Source: Pseudomonas frederiksbergensis (GTDB lineage Bacteria; Pseudomonadota; Gammaproteobacteria; Pseudomonadales; Pseudomonadaceae). Taken from it: 64,000 nucleotides of DNA. Location of the stretch: contig NZ_CP018319.1 of the NCBI RefSeq assembly GCF_001952935.1, forward strand, positions 1,539,501-1,603,500. Direction: 5' to 3'. A program made the translations under genes and the position numbers. This document shows, piece after piece, positions 1 to 14,175 of the stretch (positions within the stretch are counted from its first letter, which is position 1; each line of letters opens with the position of its first letter). The notes below the pieces were generated by a model that searched no databases, was not told the DNA's origin, and saw only the letters and a program-made list of their open reading frames with translations.

Positions 1-2329
<2,329 letters not shown>

Positions 2330-2447
2330 GGGTTTGTCACTCAAATCCGCAGGTCAGTCGGCAAGCCGTCTTGTTCAATCTTTGAAGTCTTGAGGGGGCC
2401 GCCGGTGTCGGGACCGCCCTCAAGCTTTGCTACATCACGGCAAGCGA

Positions 2448-3584
2448 TTAGCGTCGCTTGGCCATTTCATTGATGAAGCGATCGAACAGGGGTGCTACGT
2501 CGTTCGGGCCAGGGCTGGCTTCAGGGTGACCCTGGAAGCTGAAGGCGCTCTTGTCGGTAAGTTCGATACCTTGCAGGGTGCCGTCGAACAGCGATTTGTG
2601 GATCGCGCGAACGTTGGCTGGCAAGGTCGTTTCATCTACCGCAAAACCGTGGTTCTGGCTGGTGATCATCACCACACCGGTATCCAGGTCCTGGACCGGG
2701 TGGTTGGCACCGTGGTGGCCGTGACCCATTTTCAGGGTCTTGGCACCGGAGGCCAGGGCCAGCAGTTGGTGACCAAGGCAGATACCGAAGACCGGAATTT
2801 CGGTTTCCAGCACATCCTTGATCGCCTGGATCGCGTAGTCGCAAGGCTCCGGGTCACCAGGGCCGTTGGACAGGAACACGCCGTCCGGCTTCAAGGCCAG
2901 CGCTTCAGCAGCCGGCGTCTGTGCAGGCACTACGGTCACGCGGCAACCGCGCTCGACCAGCATGCGCAGGATGTTCAGCTTGACGCCGTAGTCGTAGGCA
3001 ACCACGTGGTACGGCAGCTCGGAGGCTTCGATAGTCGCGTGGCTGTCGGTTTTCAAATCCCAGACAGTCGAGCGCCACTCGTACTTCTCTTTGGTGCTGA
3101 CGACTTTCGCCAGGTCCATGCCTTTGAGGCCAGGGAAACCCTGAGCGGCGGCGATGGCGGCTTCTTCGGAAATGTTGTCACCGGCCATGATGCAGCCGTT
3201 CTGCGCGCCTTTTTCACGCAGGATGCGCGTCAGGCGGCGAGTGTCGATACCGGCGATTGCCACAACGTTGTTGGCTTTCAGGTAGTCGGACAGAGACATC
3301 GTGTTACGCCAGTTACTCGCAACCAGTGGCAGGTCACGGATAACCAGGCCCGCGGACCAGACGCGGTCGGACTCGGCGTCTTCCGGCGTGGTGCCGGTGT
3401 TGCCGATGTGCGGGTAAGTCAGGGTAACGATCTGTTGGGCGTAGGAAGGATCGGTAAGGATTTCCTGATAGCCGGTCATGGCGGTGTTGAACACCACCTC
3501 ACCAACGGTTTGACCGTCGGCTCCAATGGCTTCGCCGCGAAAAATGCTGCCATCAGCAAGGGCGAGTATGGCTGGCTTAGTCAA
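2448..3584 (-). CDS. carA: carbamoyl-phosphate synthase small (glutaminase) subunit
   Basis: Class I glutamine amidotransferase that releases ammonia from glutamine and channels it to CarB. The 378-residue product has the CarA N-terminal domain ([18 protein letters not shown]) and a C-terminal GATase domain with the nucleophile-elbow motif FGICLGHQ and the His/Glu of [10 protein letters not shown]. Length is normal. The start is a TTG at 3584: it is preceded by a strong GGGAGGT 6-8 nt upstream, no ATG lies nearby, and the encoded start [12 protein letters not shown] matches the family. It is the first gene of carAB. An intrinsic-terminator-like hairpin lies 46 nt upstream of the start codon and suggests transcription attenuation. 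Confidence 0.98.
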   Translation of the reverse strand: MTKPAILALADGSIFRGEAIGADGQTVGEVVFNTAMTGYQEILTDPSYAQQIVTLTYPHIGNTGTTPEDAESDRVWSAGLVIRDLPLVASNWRNTMSLSDYLKANNVVAIAGIDTRRLTRILREKGAQNGCIMAGDNISEEAAIAAAQGFPGLKGMDLAKVVSTKEKYEWRSTVWDLKTDSHATIEASELPYHVVAYDYGVKLNILRMLVERGCRVTVVPAQTPAAEALALKPDGVFLSNGPGDPEPCDYAIQAIKDVLETEIPVFGICLGHQLLALASGAKTLKMGHGHHGANHPVQDLDTGVVMITSQNHGFAVDETTLPANVRAIHKSLFDGTLQGIELTDKSAFSFQGHPEASPGPNDVAPLFDRFINEMAKRR

Positions 3585-3629
3585 GAAGACCTCCCGTAAA
3601 TAAAGCCTGAAAGGGCGATCGCAGGTTGT

Positions 3630-3668
3630 AAAAAAGCGGAGTGACGTATGGACACGTCACCCCGCTTC
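3630..3668 (-). terminator. carA leader attenuator/terminator
   Basis: Read on the minus strand, AAGCGGGGTGACGT pairs with ACGTCACTCCGCTT around the 6-nt loop GTCCAT (one G-T wobble) and runs into six Ts: a textbook intrinsic terminator. It ends 46 nt before the carA TTG and lies well after dapB, which has its own weaker hairpin. A position just before carA fits an attenuator better than a dapB terminator. A possible short leader ORF abuts its 5' side. Confidence 0.8.
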
Positions 3669-3669
3669 T

Positions 3670-3705
3670 TCACCGAATTATTCTGCGCGCTTTTAGTGGA
3701 CACAC
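3670..3705 (-). CDS. possible arginine-rich leader peptide of carA
   Basis: A GTG-initiated 11-codon frame (MCPLKARRIIR) ends two bases before the attenuator hairpin and contains three Arg codons (CGC, AGA, CGG). Arginine-rich leader peptides upstream of attenuators are a known logic for arginine-regulated genes. No convincing Shine-Dalgarno sequence precedes the GTG, so this is tentative; an in-frame TAA closes the frame just upstream. Confidence 0.3.
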   Translation of the reverse strand: MCPLKARRIIR

Positions 3706-3803
3706 TAAAGCTGTAGCTTACAGAAAAAGGCTTTTTTGGTCTACCGCCAATGAGCCTTAAAGGCCGAGGAATGCGACAGGACGTCGCTTGGCGGAGTAAA
3801 ACC

Positions 3804-3828
3804 GGGCTCAAACACTCTCTTTGAACCC
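3804..3828 (-). terminator. hairpin after dapB
   Basis: On the minus strand GGGTTCAAA and TTTGAGCCC form a 9-bp stem (one G-T pair) starting 16 nt after the dapB stop and followed by GGTTTTA. It is a weak intrinsic terminator or processing hairpin. Confidence 0.5.
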
Positions 3829-3843
3829 GATTCGGGGCGCATC

Positions 3844-4659
<816 letters not shown>

Positions 4660-5784
4660 TTACAAATCGCCGAAGAAGCGCTTCACACCTTCGAACCAAC
4701 CCGTGGTTTTAGGCGAATGGCTGTTGTTTTCCGCCAGCGAACTGCGGAACTCTTCCAGCAACTCGCGCTGACGACGACCCAGGTTGACCGGGGTTTCGAC
4801 CGCCACACGACACATCAAGTCACCAGCACCGCCGCCGCGCACTGGCGCAACGCCCTTGCCGCGAACACGGAACTGCTTGCCGGTCTGCGTCCCTTCAGGG
4901 ATTTTCAGTTTGACCCGACCATCAAGGGTCGGAATCTCCAGCTCACCACCCAGCGCAGCATCGACAAAGCTGATAGGCACTTCGCAGAACAGGTGCTTGC
5001 CGTCGCGCTGGAAGATCGCGTGCTCACGCACGTTGATCACCACGTACAGGTCGCCAGTCGGACCACCCTGGGCCCCCGCCTCGCCTTCGCCGGACAGACG
5101 AATGCGGTCACCGGTATCGACGCCGGCCGGCACTTTCACCGAGAGGGTTTTGTACTCTTCGACACGACCTTGACCGTCGCACGAGTCGCACGGATCGGAA
5201 ATGATCTTGCCCTGGCCATGGCAGCGCGGGCATGTCTGCTGCACCGAGAAAAAGCCCTGCTGCATACGGACTTGACCGATACCGCCACAGGTCGGGCAAG
5301 TGATCGGCGAGGAGCCTTTCTTGGCACCCGAACCGTCGCACGGCTTGCAGTTGACCAATGTCGGAACACGGATATTCACGGTTGTACCGCGCACCGCTTC
5401 TTCCAGATTCAGTTCCAGCGTGTAACGCAGGTCGCTACCGCGCTGAGCGCCGCCACGAGAACCGCCGCGACCGCCACCAAAGAAGTCGCTAAAGACATCA
5501 CCAAAGATGTCGGAGAAGTTCTGACCGCCAAACCCGGCACCGCCGCCACCCATGCTTGGGTCGACACCGGCATGACCGTACTGGTCGTACGCCGCGCGCT
5601 TGCTGGAATCGGACAGGACTTCGTAGGCCTCGTTGGCCTCCTTGAACATATCTTCCGACGCTTTGTCATCAGGATTACGGTCCGGGTGGTGCTTCATCGC
5701 CAGGCGACGGTAGGCCTTTTTCAGGTCTGCTTCGCTAGAGCCACGCTCAACACCCAACACTTCGTAATAGTCACGCTTTGCCAT
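4660..5784 (-). CDS. dnaJ: chaperone DnaJ (Hsp40)
   Basis: Cochaperone that delivers unfolded proteins to DnaK and stimulates its ATPase. The 374-residue product starts [12 protein letters not shown]. It shows the J domain with HPD at residues 33-35, a Gly/Phe-rich linker (residues about 75-115, [12 protein letters not shown]), four CxxCxGxG zinc motifs ([32 protein letters not shown]) and the C-terminal substrate domains. The frame is open 30 codons further upstream but the family start is the ATG at 5784. It follows dnaK after a 453-nt gap containing a large palindrome, so part of its expression may be uncoupled from dnaK. Confidence 0.98.
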   Translation of the reverse strand: MAKRDYYEVLGVERGSSEADLKKAYRRLAMKHHPDRNPDDKASEDMFKEANEAYEVLSDSSKRAAYDQYGHAGVDPSMGGGGAGFGGQNFSDIFGDVFSDFFGGGRGGSRGGAQRGSDLRYTLELNLEEAVRGTTVNIRVPTLVNCKPCDGSGAKKGSSPITCPTCGGIGQVRMQQGFFSVQQTCPRCHGQGKIISDPCDSCDGQGRVEEYKTLSVKVPAGVDTGDRIRLSGEGEAGAQGGPTGDLYVVINVREHAIFQRDGKHLFCEVPISFVDAALGGELEIPTLDGRVKLKIPEGTQTGKQFRVRGKGVAPVRGGGAGDLMCRVAVETPVNLGRRQRELLEEFRSSLAENNSHSPKTTGWFEGVKRFFGDL

Positions 5785-5961
5785 AAGTCTTTGCACTCTT
5801 AAGGACGTTCGGCAAACCCCTCCTGAGCCTTGCCAAACTCGTTGAGCCCCAATACAGGCCCGGACCCAACTCACGTCAATTCAACGATCCTGGTCTTTGA
5901 TTCATTGCGGTACTTTCGGCTCGAAAAGCAGGAGCATTTCCGGCCATACCGCCAACACTGG

Positions 5962-6120
5962 GGCGGACTGAATGGCTTGTTCGTTAGGCAATTCCGGCGC
6001 CTGAACACCATAACCTGCGTTGCCGCTCCTCCCCATAGCGAGCTATGGGTCGTCGCAGCGCCTTGGATATGGCGCCCAGGCATCCGAACTTGCTCTAACG
6101 AACAAGCCACTCACTCCGCC
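5962..6120. repeat. 159-bp near-palindromic element between dnaK and dnaJ
   Basis: The outer 26-nt arms (5962-5987 and 6095-6120) are inverted repeats with 24 of 26 matches. The interior remains largely self-complementary. At the exact centre is a perfect CCCATAGC-GA-GCTATGGG hairpin (6032-6049). No coding frame of substance fills it. It resembles a MITE-like or structured intergenic repeat; no target-site duplication is obvious. It is most of the content of the 453-nt dnaJ-dnaK gap. Confidence 0.75.
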
Positions 6121-6164
6121 TTTGTCGCATGCTGTAAAAATTCGCTAACTCCAGACACGCCAAC

Positions 6165-6183
6165 GCGGGAGCAAGCCCCCGCG
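6165..6183. repeat. short REP-like palindrome
   Basis: GCGGGAGCAAGCCCCCGCG just 3' of dnaK matches the core of Pseudomonas REP sequences (GCGGG..AAGC..CCCGC). On the minus strand it could also act as a dnaK 3' hairpin. Confidence 0.55.
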
Positions 6184-6237
6184 CGGCGACATCCTACCAG
6201 TCACCGCCTAAAGGCAGTCAACCGGCCGACCAACAAC

Positions 6238-8154
<1,917 letters not shown>

Positions 8155-8256
8155 GTTCACTCTCCCGAAACTTTGGATTTGGTTGCCGCAGCAGTGGTGG
8201 CTAACTGCGGTAGCACTTAAACGCTTGACTTCTAAATGGGGGCCTTGCGGCTAATT

Positions 8257-8823
8257 TCAAGCCTGCTCGTCAATCGAAGGCGAAACTGGTGCCGGCGCCT
8301 TGCTGACCACGACCATGGCCGGGCGCAACAGGCGACCGTTGAGCTGATAGCCCTTCTGGAACACCTTGAGCACGCTGTTCGGCTCGACGTCGGCGCTTTC
8401 CTGCATGGCCATTGCCTGATGCTGAACGGCGTTGAACGGTTCGCCATGCGGATCGATCGCTTCCAGCTGATAACGCTTCAGGGTGTCCTGGAACATTTTC
8501 AGGGTCAGCTCGATGCCTTCGCGCATGGGACGAATGCTTTCGTCGTCCGGGCTGGACAACTCCAGACCACGCTCCAGGCTGTCGATGATCGGCAACAAGT
8601 CACCAGCGAATTTCTCCAGTGCGAACTTGTGAGCCTTTTCCACATCCTGCTCGGCGCGACGGCGGACGTTCTGCAGATCAGCTGCTACACGCAAAGCCTG
8701 ATCATGAGCACCAGCCAATTGCTCTTCGAGCACTTGAATACGAGCCACCAGTTCCTCACCCGAATCCTGGGCAGCCTGATCGGCGTCTAGATTTTGCGTA
8801 TCCACTGTCTGTTCGTCAGCCAT
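8257..8823 (-). CDS. grpE: nucleotide-exchange factor GrpE
   Basis: Releases ADP from DnaK to complete the chaperone cycle. The 188-residue protein has an acidic disordered N-terminus, then a long helix that dimerises (residues about 25-85, coiled-coil-like, with the [15 protein letters not shown] segment). The compact beta domain contains the signature [27 protein letters not shown] in near-canonical form. Start ATG at 8823 has AAAGGAGAAA immediately upstream. First gene of a grpE-dnaK-dnaJ heat-shock run, preceded by a well-formed sigma-32 promoter. Confidence 0.98.
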   Translation of the reverse strand: MADEQTVDTQNLDADQAAQDSGEELVARIQVLEEQLAGAHDQALRVAADLQNVRRRAEQDVEKAHKFALEKFAGDLLPIIDSLERGLELSSPDDESIRPMREGIELTLKMFQDTLKRYQLEAIDPHGEPFNAVQHQAMAMQESADVEPNSVLKVFQKGYQLNGRLLRPAMVVVSKAPAPVSPSIDEQA

Positions 8824-8876
8824 AGATTTCTCCTTTCAATATCGTCCGCGAGCTCAACTCGCGCTTCTGCCCAGCT

Positions 8877-8904
8877 ATATGGGGCCGCAAAATCCAGCTT
8901 CAAG
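8877..8904 (-). promoter_or_regulatory. sigma-32 (RpoH) heat-shock promoter of grpE
   Basis: On the minus strand CTTGAA (8904-8899) and CCCCATAT (8884-8877) are separated by 14 nt, matching the RpoH consensus CTTGAA-N13-17-CCCCATNT almost exactly. It sits about 55 nt upstream of the grpE ATG. Confidence 0.85.
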
Positions 8905-9024
8905 GGGCGCCTATTTATTAACCCTACAAAAAACAGCTGCATTGTCATTCCCCGGCGCACTAAGGATTTCGTCGGATCAAGCAAATCGAGCTAAGGGAGG
9001 GCATTGTCAGCCAGAAACAAAACA

Positions 9025-9040
9025 CTGTATAAATAACCAG
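9025..9040 (+). promoter_or_regulatory. LexA box upstream of recN
   Basis: CTGTATAAATAACCAG matches the SOS box CTGT-N8-ACAG with one mismatch (CCAG for ACAG) and an A/T-rich centre. It ends 24 nt before the recN ATG. recN is a classic SOS gene, so LexA repression is expected. Confidence 0.75.
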
Positions 9041-9064
9041 ACCTAAAGCCTGGGAGCGGCCTTT

Positions 9065-10738
9065 ATGCTGGTGCACCTGTCCGTACATAACTACGCCATC
9101 GTTGAACATCTCGATCTCGAACTCGATCGCGGGATGAGCGTGATCACTGGGGAAACCGGCGCCGGCAAGTCGATCATGCTCGACGCCCTCGGCCTGACCC
9201 TGGGCGATCGCGCCGACAGCGGCGTGGTCCGTCCCGGCGCCGACAAGGCCGATATCCTGGCAACCTTCGATCTGGTCGATATCCCGGAAGCTAGCGCCTG
9301 GCTGGCCGAGCGCGACCTGGAGAGCGACGGTCCGTGCATCCTGCGCCGGGTGATCACCGCCGAAGGGCGCTCACGCGGCTATATCAACGGCACGCCTTGC
9401 CCCCTCGGCGACCTCAAGGCCCTGGGTGAACTGCTGATCGATATCCACAGCCAGCATGAACATCAATCCCTGCTAAAGACCGACACGCACCGTCGCCTGC
9501 TCGATGAATACGCGGGTGCGACGGACCTTGCCCGTCAGGTACACCTGGCCGCCCAACGCTGGCGCCAGACCCGCCAGGAACTGGAACGTCTTTCCAATTC
9601 CGGCGATGAGCAGCGCGCCCGCCATCAATTGCTCAGCTATCAACTCGAAGAACTGGAAAACCTTGGCCTCGGCGAAAATGAGCTGGAGCAGCTGGAACAG
9701 GAACACAAGAACCTGACCAACGCCGAAACCCTGCTGGGCATTTGCCGGCAAGTGGTCGAACAATGCAGCGAAAGTGATTCCGGGAATGTGCTGAACGCCC
9801 TTACCGCCAGCCTCAATCGCCTTTCGAGCGTCAACAATTCGATTGGCGCCCTGGGCGAAGCCAGCAGCCTGCTGACCAGCGCACAGATCCAGGTCGAAGA
9901 AGCCGTGGGAGAACTGAACCGCTTCCTTGATAACTTCGGCGCCGATCCAGCGCGTCTTCAGTACCTCGAAGAACGCCTTGATGCGATCTATACCATGGCA
10001 CGCAAACACCGCATCCAGCCGACCGAAGTGGCCGAGATGCAGCAGCGCTTGCTGGATGAAATCGAAACCCTGAACGCCAATGACGAATCCATCGAGCGAT
10101 TGAGCGATGAACTGGCCTCCTATGCCCGTCATTATCAGGAAAAGGCCCGCGAGCTCAGCGATTTGCGCCATCAGGCCTCGAACAGCCTTGCCAGCGCCGT
10201 GGAGCATGAAATCCAGCGACTGGGCATGCCTGGTGGGCGTTTCACTATCGAGCTGCGCCCCAACAGTAGCGATGAACTGCTACCCAATGGCCTTGAGCAG
10301 GTAGAGCTGCTGGTGAGTGCCAACCCGGGCCAACCGTTGAAAGCGCTGGCAAAAGTGGCATCCGGCGGCGAATTGTCACGGATCAGCCTGGCAATTCAAG
10401 TGATCACCGCGCAGACCTCCCGCGTACCGACTTTGGTGTTCGACGAAGTGGACGTGGGCATCGGTGGTCCAACCGCCGAAATCGTGGGCCAGTTGTTGCG
10501 TCGACTGGGGGAGCGCGGGCAGGTATTGACGGTCACTCACTTGCCGCAAGTAGCAGCACAGGGACATCAACATCTATTCGTACACAAAGTGCGCGGCGAA
10601 GATGCCACTCACACAGCCGTCGCCAAGTTGAGCAAGAACGATCGTGTCGAAGAAGTGGCGCGGATGCTGGGAGGCATCGACCTTACAAAGGAATCTCTGG
10701 CTCACGCCAGGAAAATGGTCGTCACCGCAAAAATTTAA
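9065..10738 (+). CDS. recN: DNA repair protein RecN (SMC-like ATPase)
   Basis: SMC-family ATPase acting in recombinational repair of double-strand breaks. The 557-residue product has Walker A GETGAGKS near residue 30. A central coiled coil spans roughly residues 155-390 (many Glu/Gln/Leu repeats). The ABC signature VASGGELSRISLA and Walker B TLVFDEVDVGIGG lie near the C-terminus. Length is normal. Divergent from grpE and preceded by a LexA box. A perfect 11-bp hairpin follows the stop. Confident. Confidence 0.98.
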   Translation: MLVHLSVHNYAIVEHLDLELDRGMSVITGETGAGKSIMLDALGLTLGDRADSGVVRPGADKADILATFDLVDIPEASAWLAERDLESDGPCILRRVITAEGRSRGYINGTPCPLGDLKALGELLIDIHSQHEHQSLLKTDTHRRLLDEYAGATDLARQVHLAAQRWRQTRQELERLSNSGDEQRARHQLLSYQLEELENLGLGENELEQLEQEHKNLTNAETLLGICRQVVEQCSESDSGNVLNALTASLNRLSSVNNSIGALGEASSLLTSAQIQVEEAVGELNRFLDNFGADPARLQYLEERLDAIYTMARKHRIQPTEVAEMQQRLLDEIETLNANDESIERLSDELASYARHYQEKARELSDLRHQASNSLASAVEHEIQRLGMPGGRFTIELRPNSSDELLPNGLEQVELLVSANPGQPLKALAKVASGGELSRISLAIQVITAQTSRVPTLVFDEVDVGIGGPTAEIVGQLLRRLGERGQVLTVTHLPQVAAQGHQHLFVHKVRGEDATHTAVAKLSKNDRVEEVARMLGGIDLTKESLAHARKMVVTAKI

Positions 10739-10753
10739 GATCGATAGAAAGCA

Positions 10754-10785
10754 CGAAGGCGACCCTGGGGTCGCCTTCGCTCGTT
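10754..10785 (+). terminator. recN terminator hairpin
   Basis: CGAAGGCGACC-CTGG-GGTCGCCTTCG is a perfect 11-bp stem with a 4-nt loop 15 nt after the recN stop. The following run GCTCGTTTCG is only modestly T-rich, so termination may be partial. It also lies just past the 3' end of convergent fur. Confidence 0.65.
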
Positions 10786-10813
10786 TCGCGAACCTTAAAT
10801 TCGCGCGACATGC

Positions 10814-11218
10814 TTACTTTTTCTTGCGTACGTACAGCACGAGATTGTGATCCACCATCTCGAAGCCATACTTGTCGACGATTGCTTTCTGCAGTCGCTC
10901 GATTTCTTCGTCGAAGAACTCGATCACTTCACTGGTCTCGACGTTGACCATATGGTCGTGATGCTTGCCGTCGTCCAGCTCGAAGACCGCATGGCCCCCG
11001 TCGAAGTTGTGCCGCACCACAAGGCCAGCTGCCTCGAACTGGGTCAGGACACGGTAAACCGTGGCCAGACCGACGTCCTCACCAGCCTCCATCAGCGCCT
11101 TGTAGACGTCCTCGGCACTCATGTGGCGTTGCTCGGCGGAATCGAGCATTTGCAGAATTTTGACCCGTGGAAGGGTCACTTTGAGGCCGGCTTTGCGTAG
11201 TTCGCTATTTTCAACCAT
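10814..11218 (-). CDS. fur: ferric uptake regulator
   Basis: Iron-responsive repressor controlling siderophore and iron-uptake genes. The 134-residue product has an N-terminal winged helix (ELRKAGLKVTLPRVKILQML) and the metal-site motif HHDH in DGKHHDHMVNVETSEVIEF. It lacks the CxxC zinc pairs of E. coli Fur, as Pseudomonas Fur proteins do. Length matches P. aeruginosa Fur. Divergent from bamE/omlA, the conserved fur-omlA arrangement of pseudomonads; recN is convergent. Confidence 0.98.
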   Translation of the reverse strand: MVENSELRKAGLKVTLPRVKILQMLDSAEQRHMSAEDVYKALMEAGEDVGLATVYRVLTQFEAAGLVVRHNFDGGHAVFELDDGKHHDHMVNVETSEVIEFFDEEIERLQKAIVDKYGFEMVDHNLVLYVRKKK

Positions 11219-11315
11219 GGTCAGCTTTCTCGCGATGCTGCTTCGCAGCTTCTCTTAATGCGGGTATGATCGGCGTTTACGTTGTCCCAGCCAAGATAGT
11301 GGAAGTCGCCCACCG

Positions 11316-11843
11316 ATGCAAAACACCAAGCTCTTGCTAACCAGTTTCACCTTTGTGGGACTGCTCGCACTCGCCGGTTGTTCATTCCCCGGGGTTTACA
11401 AAATCGACATCCAGCAGGGCAATGTCGTCACGCAGGACATGATAGACCAGTTACGCCCGGGAATGACCCGCAAGCAAGTACGGTTTATCATGGGCAACCC
11501 TCTGCTGACCGACACGTTCCATGCCGATCGCTGGGATTATCTGTACAGCCTGCAACCGGGTGGCGGTGAACGCCAACAGGAACGCATTAGCGTTATCTTC
11601 AACCCAAATGACCAACTTGTCAGCCTCTCTGGCGATTTCATGCCAGGCGTGAGCCGCGACGAAGCCATTCTCGGCAAGGACAGCGGCACTACAGTTGCTG
11701 CACCAGCAGAAAACGCCGAGACGCCGAAACCGGAGAAACCGGTCAAGCCAGGTTCGTTGCTGGACCAGATCCAGAAGGATGTCGACGGTGTAGAAACCGT
11801 TCCAGTCCCGACTCCAGAACCTCTGGAAACCTCGCCGCAATAA
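11316..11843 (+). CDS. bamE: outer-membrane lipoprotein BamE (OmlA)
   Basis: Lipoprotein subunit of the BAM complex that inserts beta-barrel proteins into the outer membrane. The 175-residue product has a lipoprotein signal peptide with lipobox LAGC (Cys22). The SmpA/OmlA domain follows ([19 protein letters not shown], then [18 protein letters not shown]). The Pro/Glu-rich C-terminal tail (residues about 128-175) is longer than in E. coli BamE, as usual in Pseudomonas. Divergent promoter region with fur; a TATGAT -10-like hexamer lies at 11263-11268. Ends at a bidirectional terminator. Confidence 0.96.
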   Translation: MQNTKLLLTSFTFVGLLALAGCSFPGVYKIDIQQGNVVTQDMIDQLRPGMTRKQVRFIMGNPLLTDTFHADRWDYLYSLQPGGGERQQERISVIFNPNDQLVSLSGDFMPGVSRDEAILGKDSGTTVAAPAENAETPKPEKPVKPGSLLDQIQKDVDGVETVPVPTPEPLETSPQ

Positions 11844-11853
11844 TTTGCGACGC

Positions 11854-11886
11854 AATAAAAAACCCGGCATGTCCGGGTTTTTTATT
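11854..11886. terminator. bidirectional terminator between bamE and rnfH
   Basis: AATAAAAAACCCGG-CATG-TCCGGGTTTTTTATT: a symmetric GC stem flanked by A-run and T-run, giving intrinsic termination for both bamE (plus) and rnfH (minus). Confidence 0.93.
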
Positions 11887-11904
11887 GTCCAGCATTTGAG
11901 CGAA

Positions 11905-12207
11905 TCATTGATTCCGGGTTTTGGCCTCAGCAGCCTTGGCTGCGCGCAACCGACGCACTTCTTTCGGATCAGCCAGCAATGGACGGTATATCTCGATGCG
12001 ATCTCCAGCCTGGACAAGATGTTTGTCCGGATCAGCAATCACTTTACCGAAGATCCCCACCGGACAGCTGGCCAGATCCAGCTCGGAAAACGCCTCGCCG
12101 ATGCCTGACTTGAGCAAAGCCGCCCGCACGGTCGTTCCTGCCGGCACAGTTACCGACATGAGCACTTGACGATCTACGGCGGCAAACACCACTTCAACCT
12201 CAATCAT
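11905..12207 (-). CDS. rnfH: RnfH family ubiquitin-like protein
   Basis: Small beta-grasp (ubiquitin-fold) protein of the RnfH family (UPF0125); biochemical role not established. About 100 residues from MIEVEVVFAAVDRQVL, with the family core GDRIEIYRPLLADPKEVRRLRA near the C-terminus. An alternative ATG four codons upstream (12219) would overlap the ratA stop; neither has a strong ribosome site. ratA lies directly upstream in the same direction, the ratA-rnfH pairing common in gamma-proteobacteria (a RatA/RnfH pairing that some literature treats as toxin-antitoxin-like). Confidence 0.92.
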   Translation of the reverse strand: MIEVEVVFAAVDRQVLMSVTVPAGTTVRAALLKSGIGEAFSELDLASCPVGIFGKVIADPDKHLVQAGDRIEIYRPLLADPKEVRRLRAAKAAEAKTRNQ

Positions 12208-12211
12208 CGAC

Positions 12212-12646
12212 TCAACCATGCATCTGCTTGGCGCGCTGGCAGAAAGCATCCACCAGCGTATTGGCCGCCTGATTGAACAACGGCCCCAGGGTCGCGCGCA
12301 CAATCGGCCCGGCGTAATCGAACGACAGGTCCAGGCTGATCTTGCAGGCTTTCTCGCCCAAGGGCTTGAACACCCAGACGCCATGCAATTGATTGAACGG
12401 CCCTTCTTCGAGGTTCATCTCGATCGAATGCCCGGGCACCAGCGTGTTGCGCGTTACGAAATGCTGGCTGAGACCACCCTTGGCCACGCCGACGCTAGCG
12501 CGCATATGCTCGGGAGAACTCTCCAGGACTTCGGCCGATGAGCACCACGGCAGAAATTCCGGGTAACGCGCCACGTCGTTGACCAGGTCATACAGCGCTT
12601 GCGCCGGATACGGCAGCAGGGCCGAACGTTGAATGTGTGTCGTCAT
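12212..12646 (-). CDS. ratA: RatA/Coq10-type START-domain protein
   Basis: Polyketide-cyclase/START-domain protein of 144 residues. E. coli RatA is reported to interfere with 70S ribosome association, while the eukaryotic relative Coq10 binds ubiquinone; which function applies here cannot be told. Sequence starts MTTHIQRSALLPYPAQALYDLVNDVARYPEFLPWC with the family hallmarks and ends ANTLVDAFCQRAKQMHG. The frame extends ten codons upstream but MTTHIQRS is the family start. Opposite smpB in orientation, a conserved gammaproteobacterial neighbourhood. Confidence 0.93.
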   Translation of the reverse strand: MTTHIQRSALLPYPAQALYDLVNDVARYPEFLPWCSSAEVLESSPEHMRASVGVAKGGLSQHFVTRNTLVPGHSIEMNLEEGPFNQLHGVWVFKPLGEKACKISLDLSFDYAGPIVRATLGPLFNQAANTLVDAFCQRAKQMHG

Positions 12647-12653
12647 GTCAGCG

Positions 12654-14057
12654 TCACTTCCACAGCTGGGCGGCAAATACTACGAGAATGCCGATGGGCG
12701 CCACATAGCGCATCAAGAACAGGGACAGGGCGAACAATACGGGGCTGCGGATCGACAATTCGTCGCGTACCGCTTCACGCCCCATCACCCAGCCTGCAAA
12801 CACCACGAAACACAAACCACCAAGTGGCAACATGATTCGCGAGGTGAAGAAATCGATCACACCAAAGAAGTCCAGGCCACCGGCCGCGCCCCATTGATAG
12901 AGGTGGAACATCCCGCCTTCGTTCACGAAAAACTTGGCTTCCTTCCAGATATTGAAGGAAAACACCGTGCCCAGACCGACAAACCAGCAGATAAATGCCA
13001 GCCAGAAGGTGACCCACGCGCGGCTGACTTTCGTGCGCTCAACCAGGTAAGCCACCATCGGCTCAAGCAGGGAAATTGCGGAGCTCCAGGCTGCAATCGC
13101 TACGAGCACGAAGAACACTACGCCCATCAACTGGCCGAACGCTACGTTACCAAACGCAAAGGGCAGGCTGACGAACATCAAGCCAGGGCCTTCGCTTGGG
13201 TTCAGGCCGCCAGCGAACACAATCGGAAACAACGCCAGACCGGCCACCAGGGAAACGAAAGTATCGAGCAGTGCCACGCCGACGATAGTGCCGGAAATCG
13301 ACGAGTTCTTTGGCATATACGCGCCGTAGATCATGATCGAACCGACGCCCACGCTCAGTGAAAAGAACGCGTGCCCCATGGCTGGCAGCAAGCCGTCGAG
13401 TACTTTTTCCGGGTGGAAGTCGAACATGAAATGCACGCCTTCCATGAAATGCCCGGTAGTCATGCTGTAACCCAGCAGAACAATCACCATCACAAACAGC
13501 AGCGGCATCATGATTCGCAAGCTGCGTTCCAGCCCCGCAACCACTCCCTTGGCGATTACTACGGCCGACAGCAGCATGAAAATCGTGTGCCAAAGTGTCA
13601 GGCGCCACGGATCAGCGATCACATTGCCGAAATAAGCGCCGACCTCATCAGGCGTTGCACCCTGGAAGTCGCCACGCCCCATGTCGATGATGTAATCCAG
13701 CGACCAGCCGCCTACCACACTATAGAAAGACAGGATCAGCAACGCCGTGATCATCCCGGCGAATGCGCCCCAGGACCATTTGCCCGAATGGCCGGCTTCC
13801 AGCGCCAATACCTTCAAGGCGTTGGCCGGGCTTTGACGTGCACGACGGCCGATCAGGGTTTCGGCCAGCATGACCGGCACACCGATCAGCGCGATACAGG
13901 CCAGGAACATCAGCACGAAGGCGCCGCCGCCATAGACACCGACCATGTACGGGAATTTCCAGATACTACCCAGGCCCACGGCCGAACCGGTCGCGGCGAG
14001 TATGAAGACCCAGCGGCTAGCCCAACTGCCGTGGACAGAAACCTTGTCTGTCGACAT
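12654..14057 (-). CDS. sodium-dependent transporter, NSS/SNF family
   Basis: Inner-membrane secondary transporter of the neurotransmitter:sodium symporter family (LeuT fold); bacterial members take up amino acids such as tryptophan or leucine with Na+. The 467-residue protein has the family TM1 motif [13 protein letters not shown] (unwound helix that binds substrate and Na+), about 12 hydrophobic segments and the conserved GGAF-containing loop. The substrate cannot be inferred. The frame is open 17 codons further upstream, but the ATG at 14057 matches the family. It ends 7 nt from the ratA start, so cotranscription with ratA-rnfH is possible. Confidence 0.92.
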   Translation of the reverse strand: MSTDKVSVHGSWASRWVFILAATGSAVGLGSIWKFPYMVGVYGGGAFVLMFLACIALIGVPVMLAETLIGRRARQSPANALKVLALEAGHSGKWSWGAFAGMITALLILSFYSVVGGWSLDYIIDMGRGDFQGATPDEVGAYFGNVIADPWRLTLWHTIFMLLSAVVIAKGVVAGLERSLRIMMPLLFVMVIVLLGYSMTTGHFMEGVHFMFDFHPEKVLDGLLPAMGHAFFSLSVGVGSIMIYGAYMPKNSSISGTIVGVALLDTFVSLVAGLALFPIVFAGGLNPSEGPGLMFVSLPFAFGNVAFGQLMGVVFFVLVAIAAWSSAISLLEPMVAYLVERTKVSRAWVTFWLAFICWFVGLGTVFSFNIWKEAKFFVNEGGMFHLYQWGAAGGLDFFGVIDFFTSRIMLPLGGLCFVVFAGWVMGREAVRDELSIRSPVLFALSLFLMRYVAPIGILVVFAAQLWK

Positions 14058-14175
14058 CGTTATCACGCCCAAGCGTTCAAAAAAGAGGCCGCATTGTCCG
14101 GGATTCAATCAACCTGCTCAAGCACGTAGCGATACCGTAGCCGACTCGCTTGCAACTCCCTATAATGCCGCCCCT

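Noticed and set aside
3581..3811. 76-codon minus-strand frame through the carA leader
   Set aside because: It overlaps the attenuator hairpin and leader, ends just inside carA, and has no ribosome site or family resemblance; the short GTG leader frame is preferred.
11905..12384. 159-codon version of rnfH
   Set aside because: The first 59 codons read through ratA in another frame; the RnfH family begins at MIEVEVVF.
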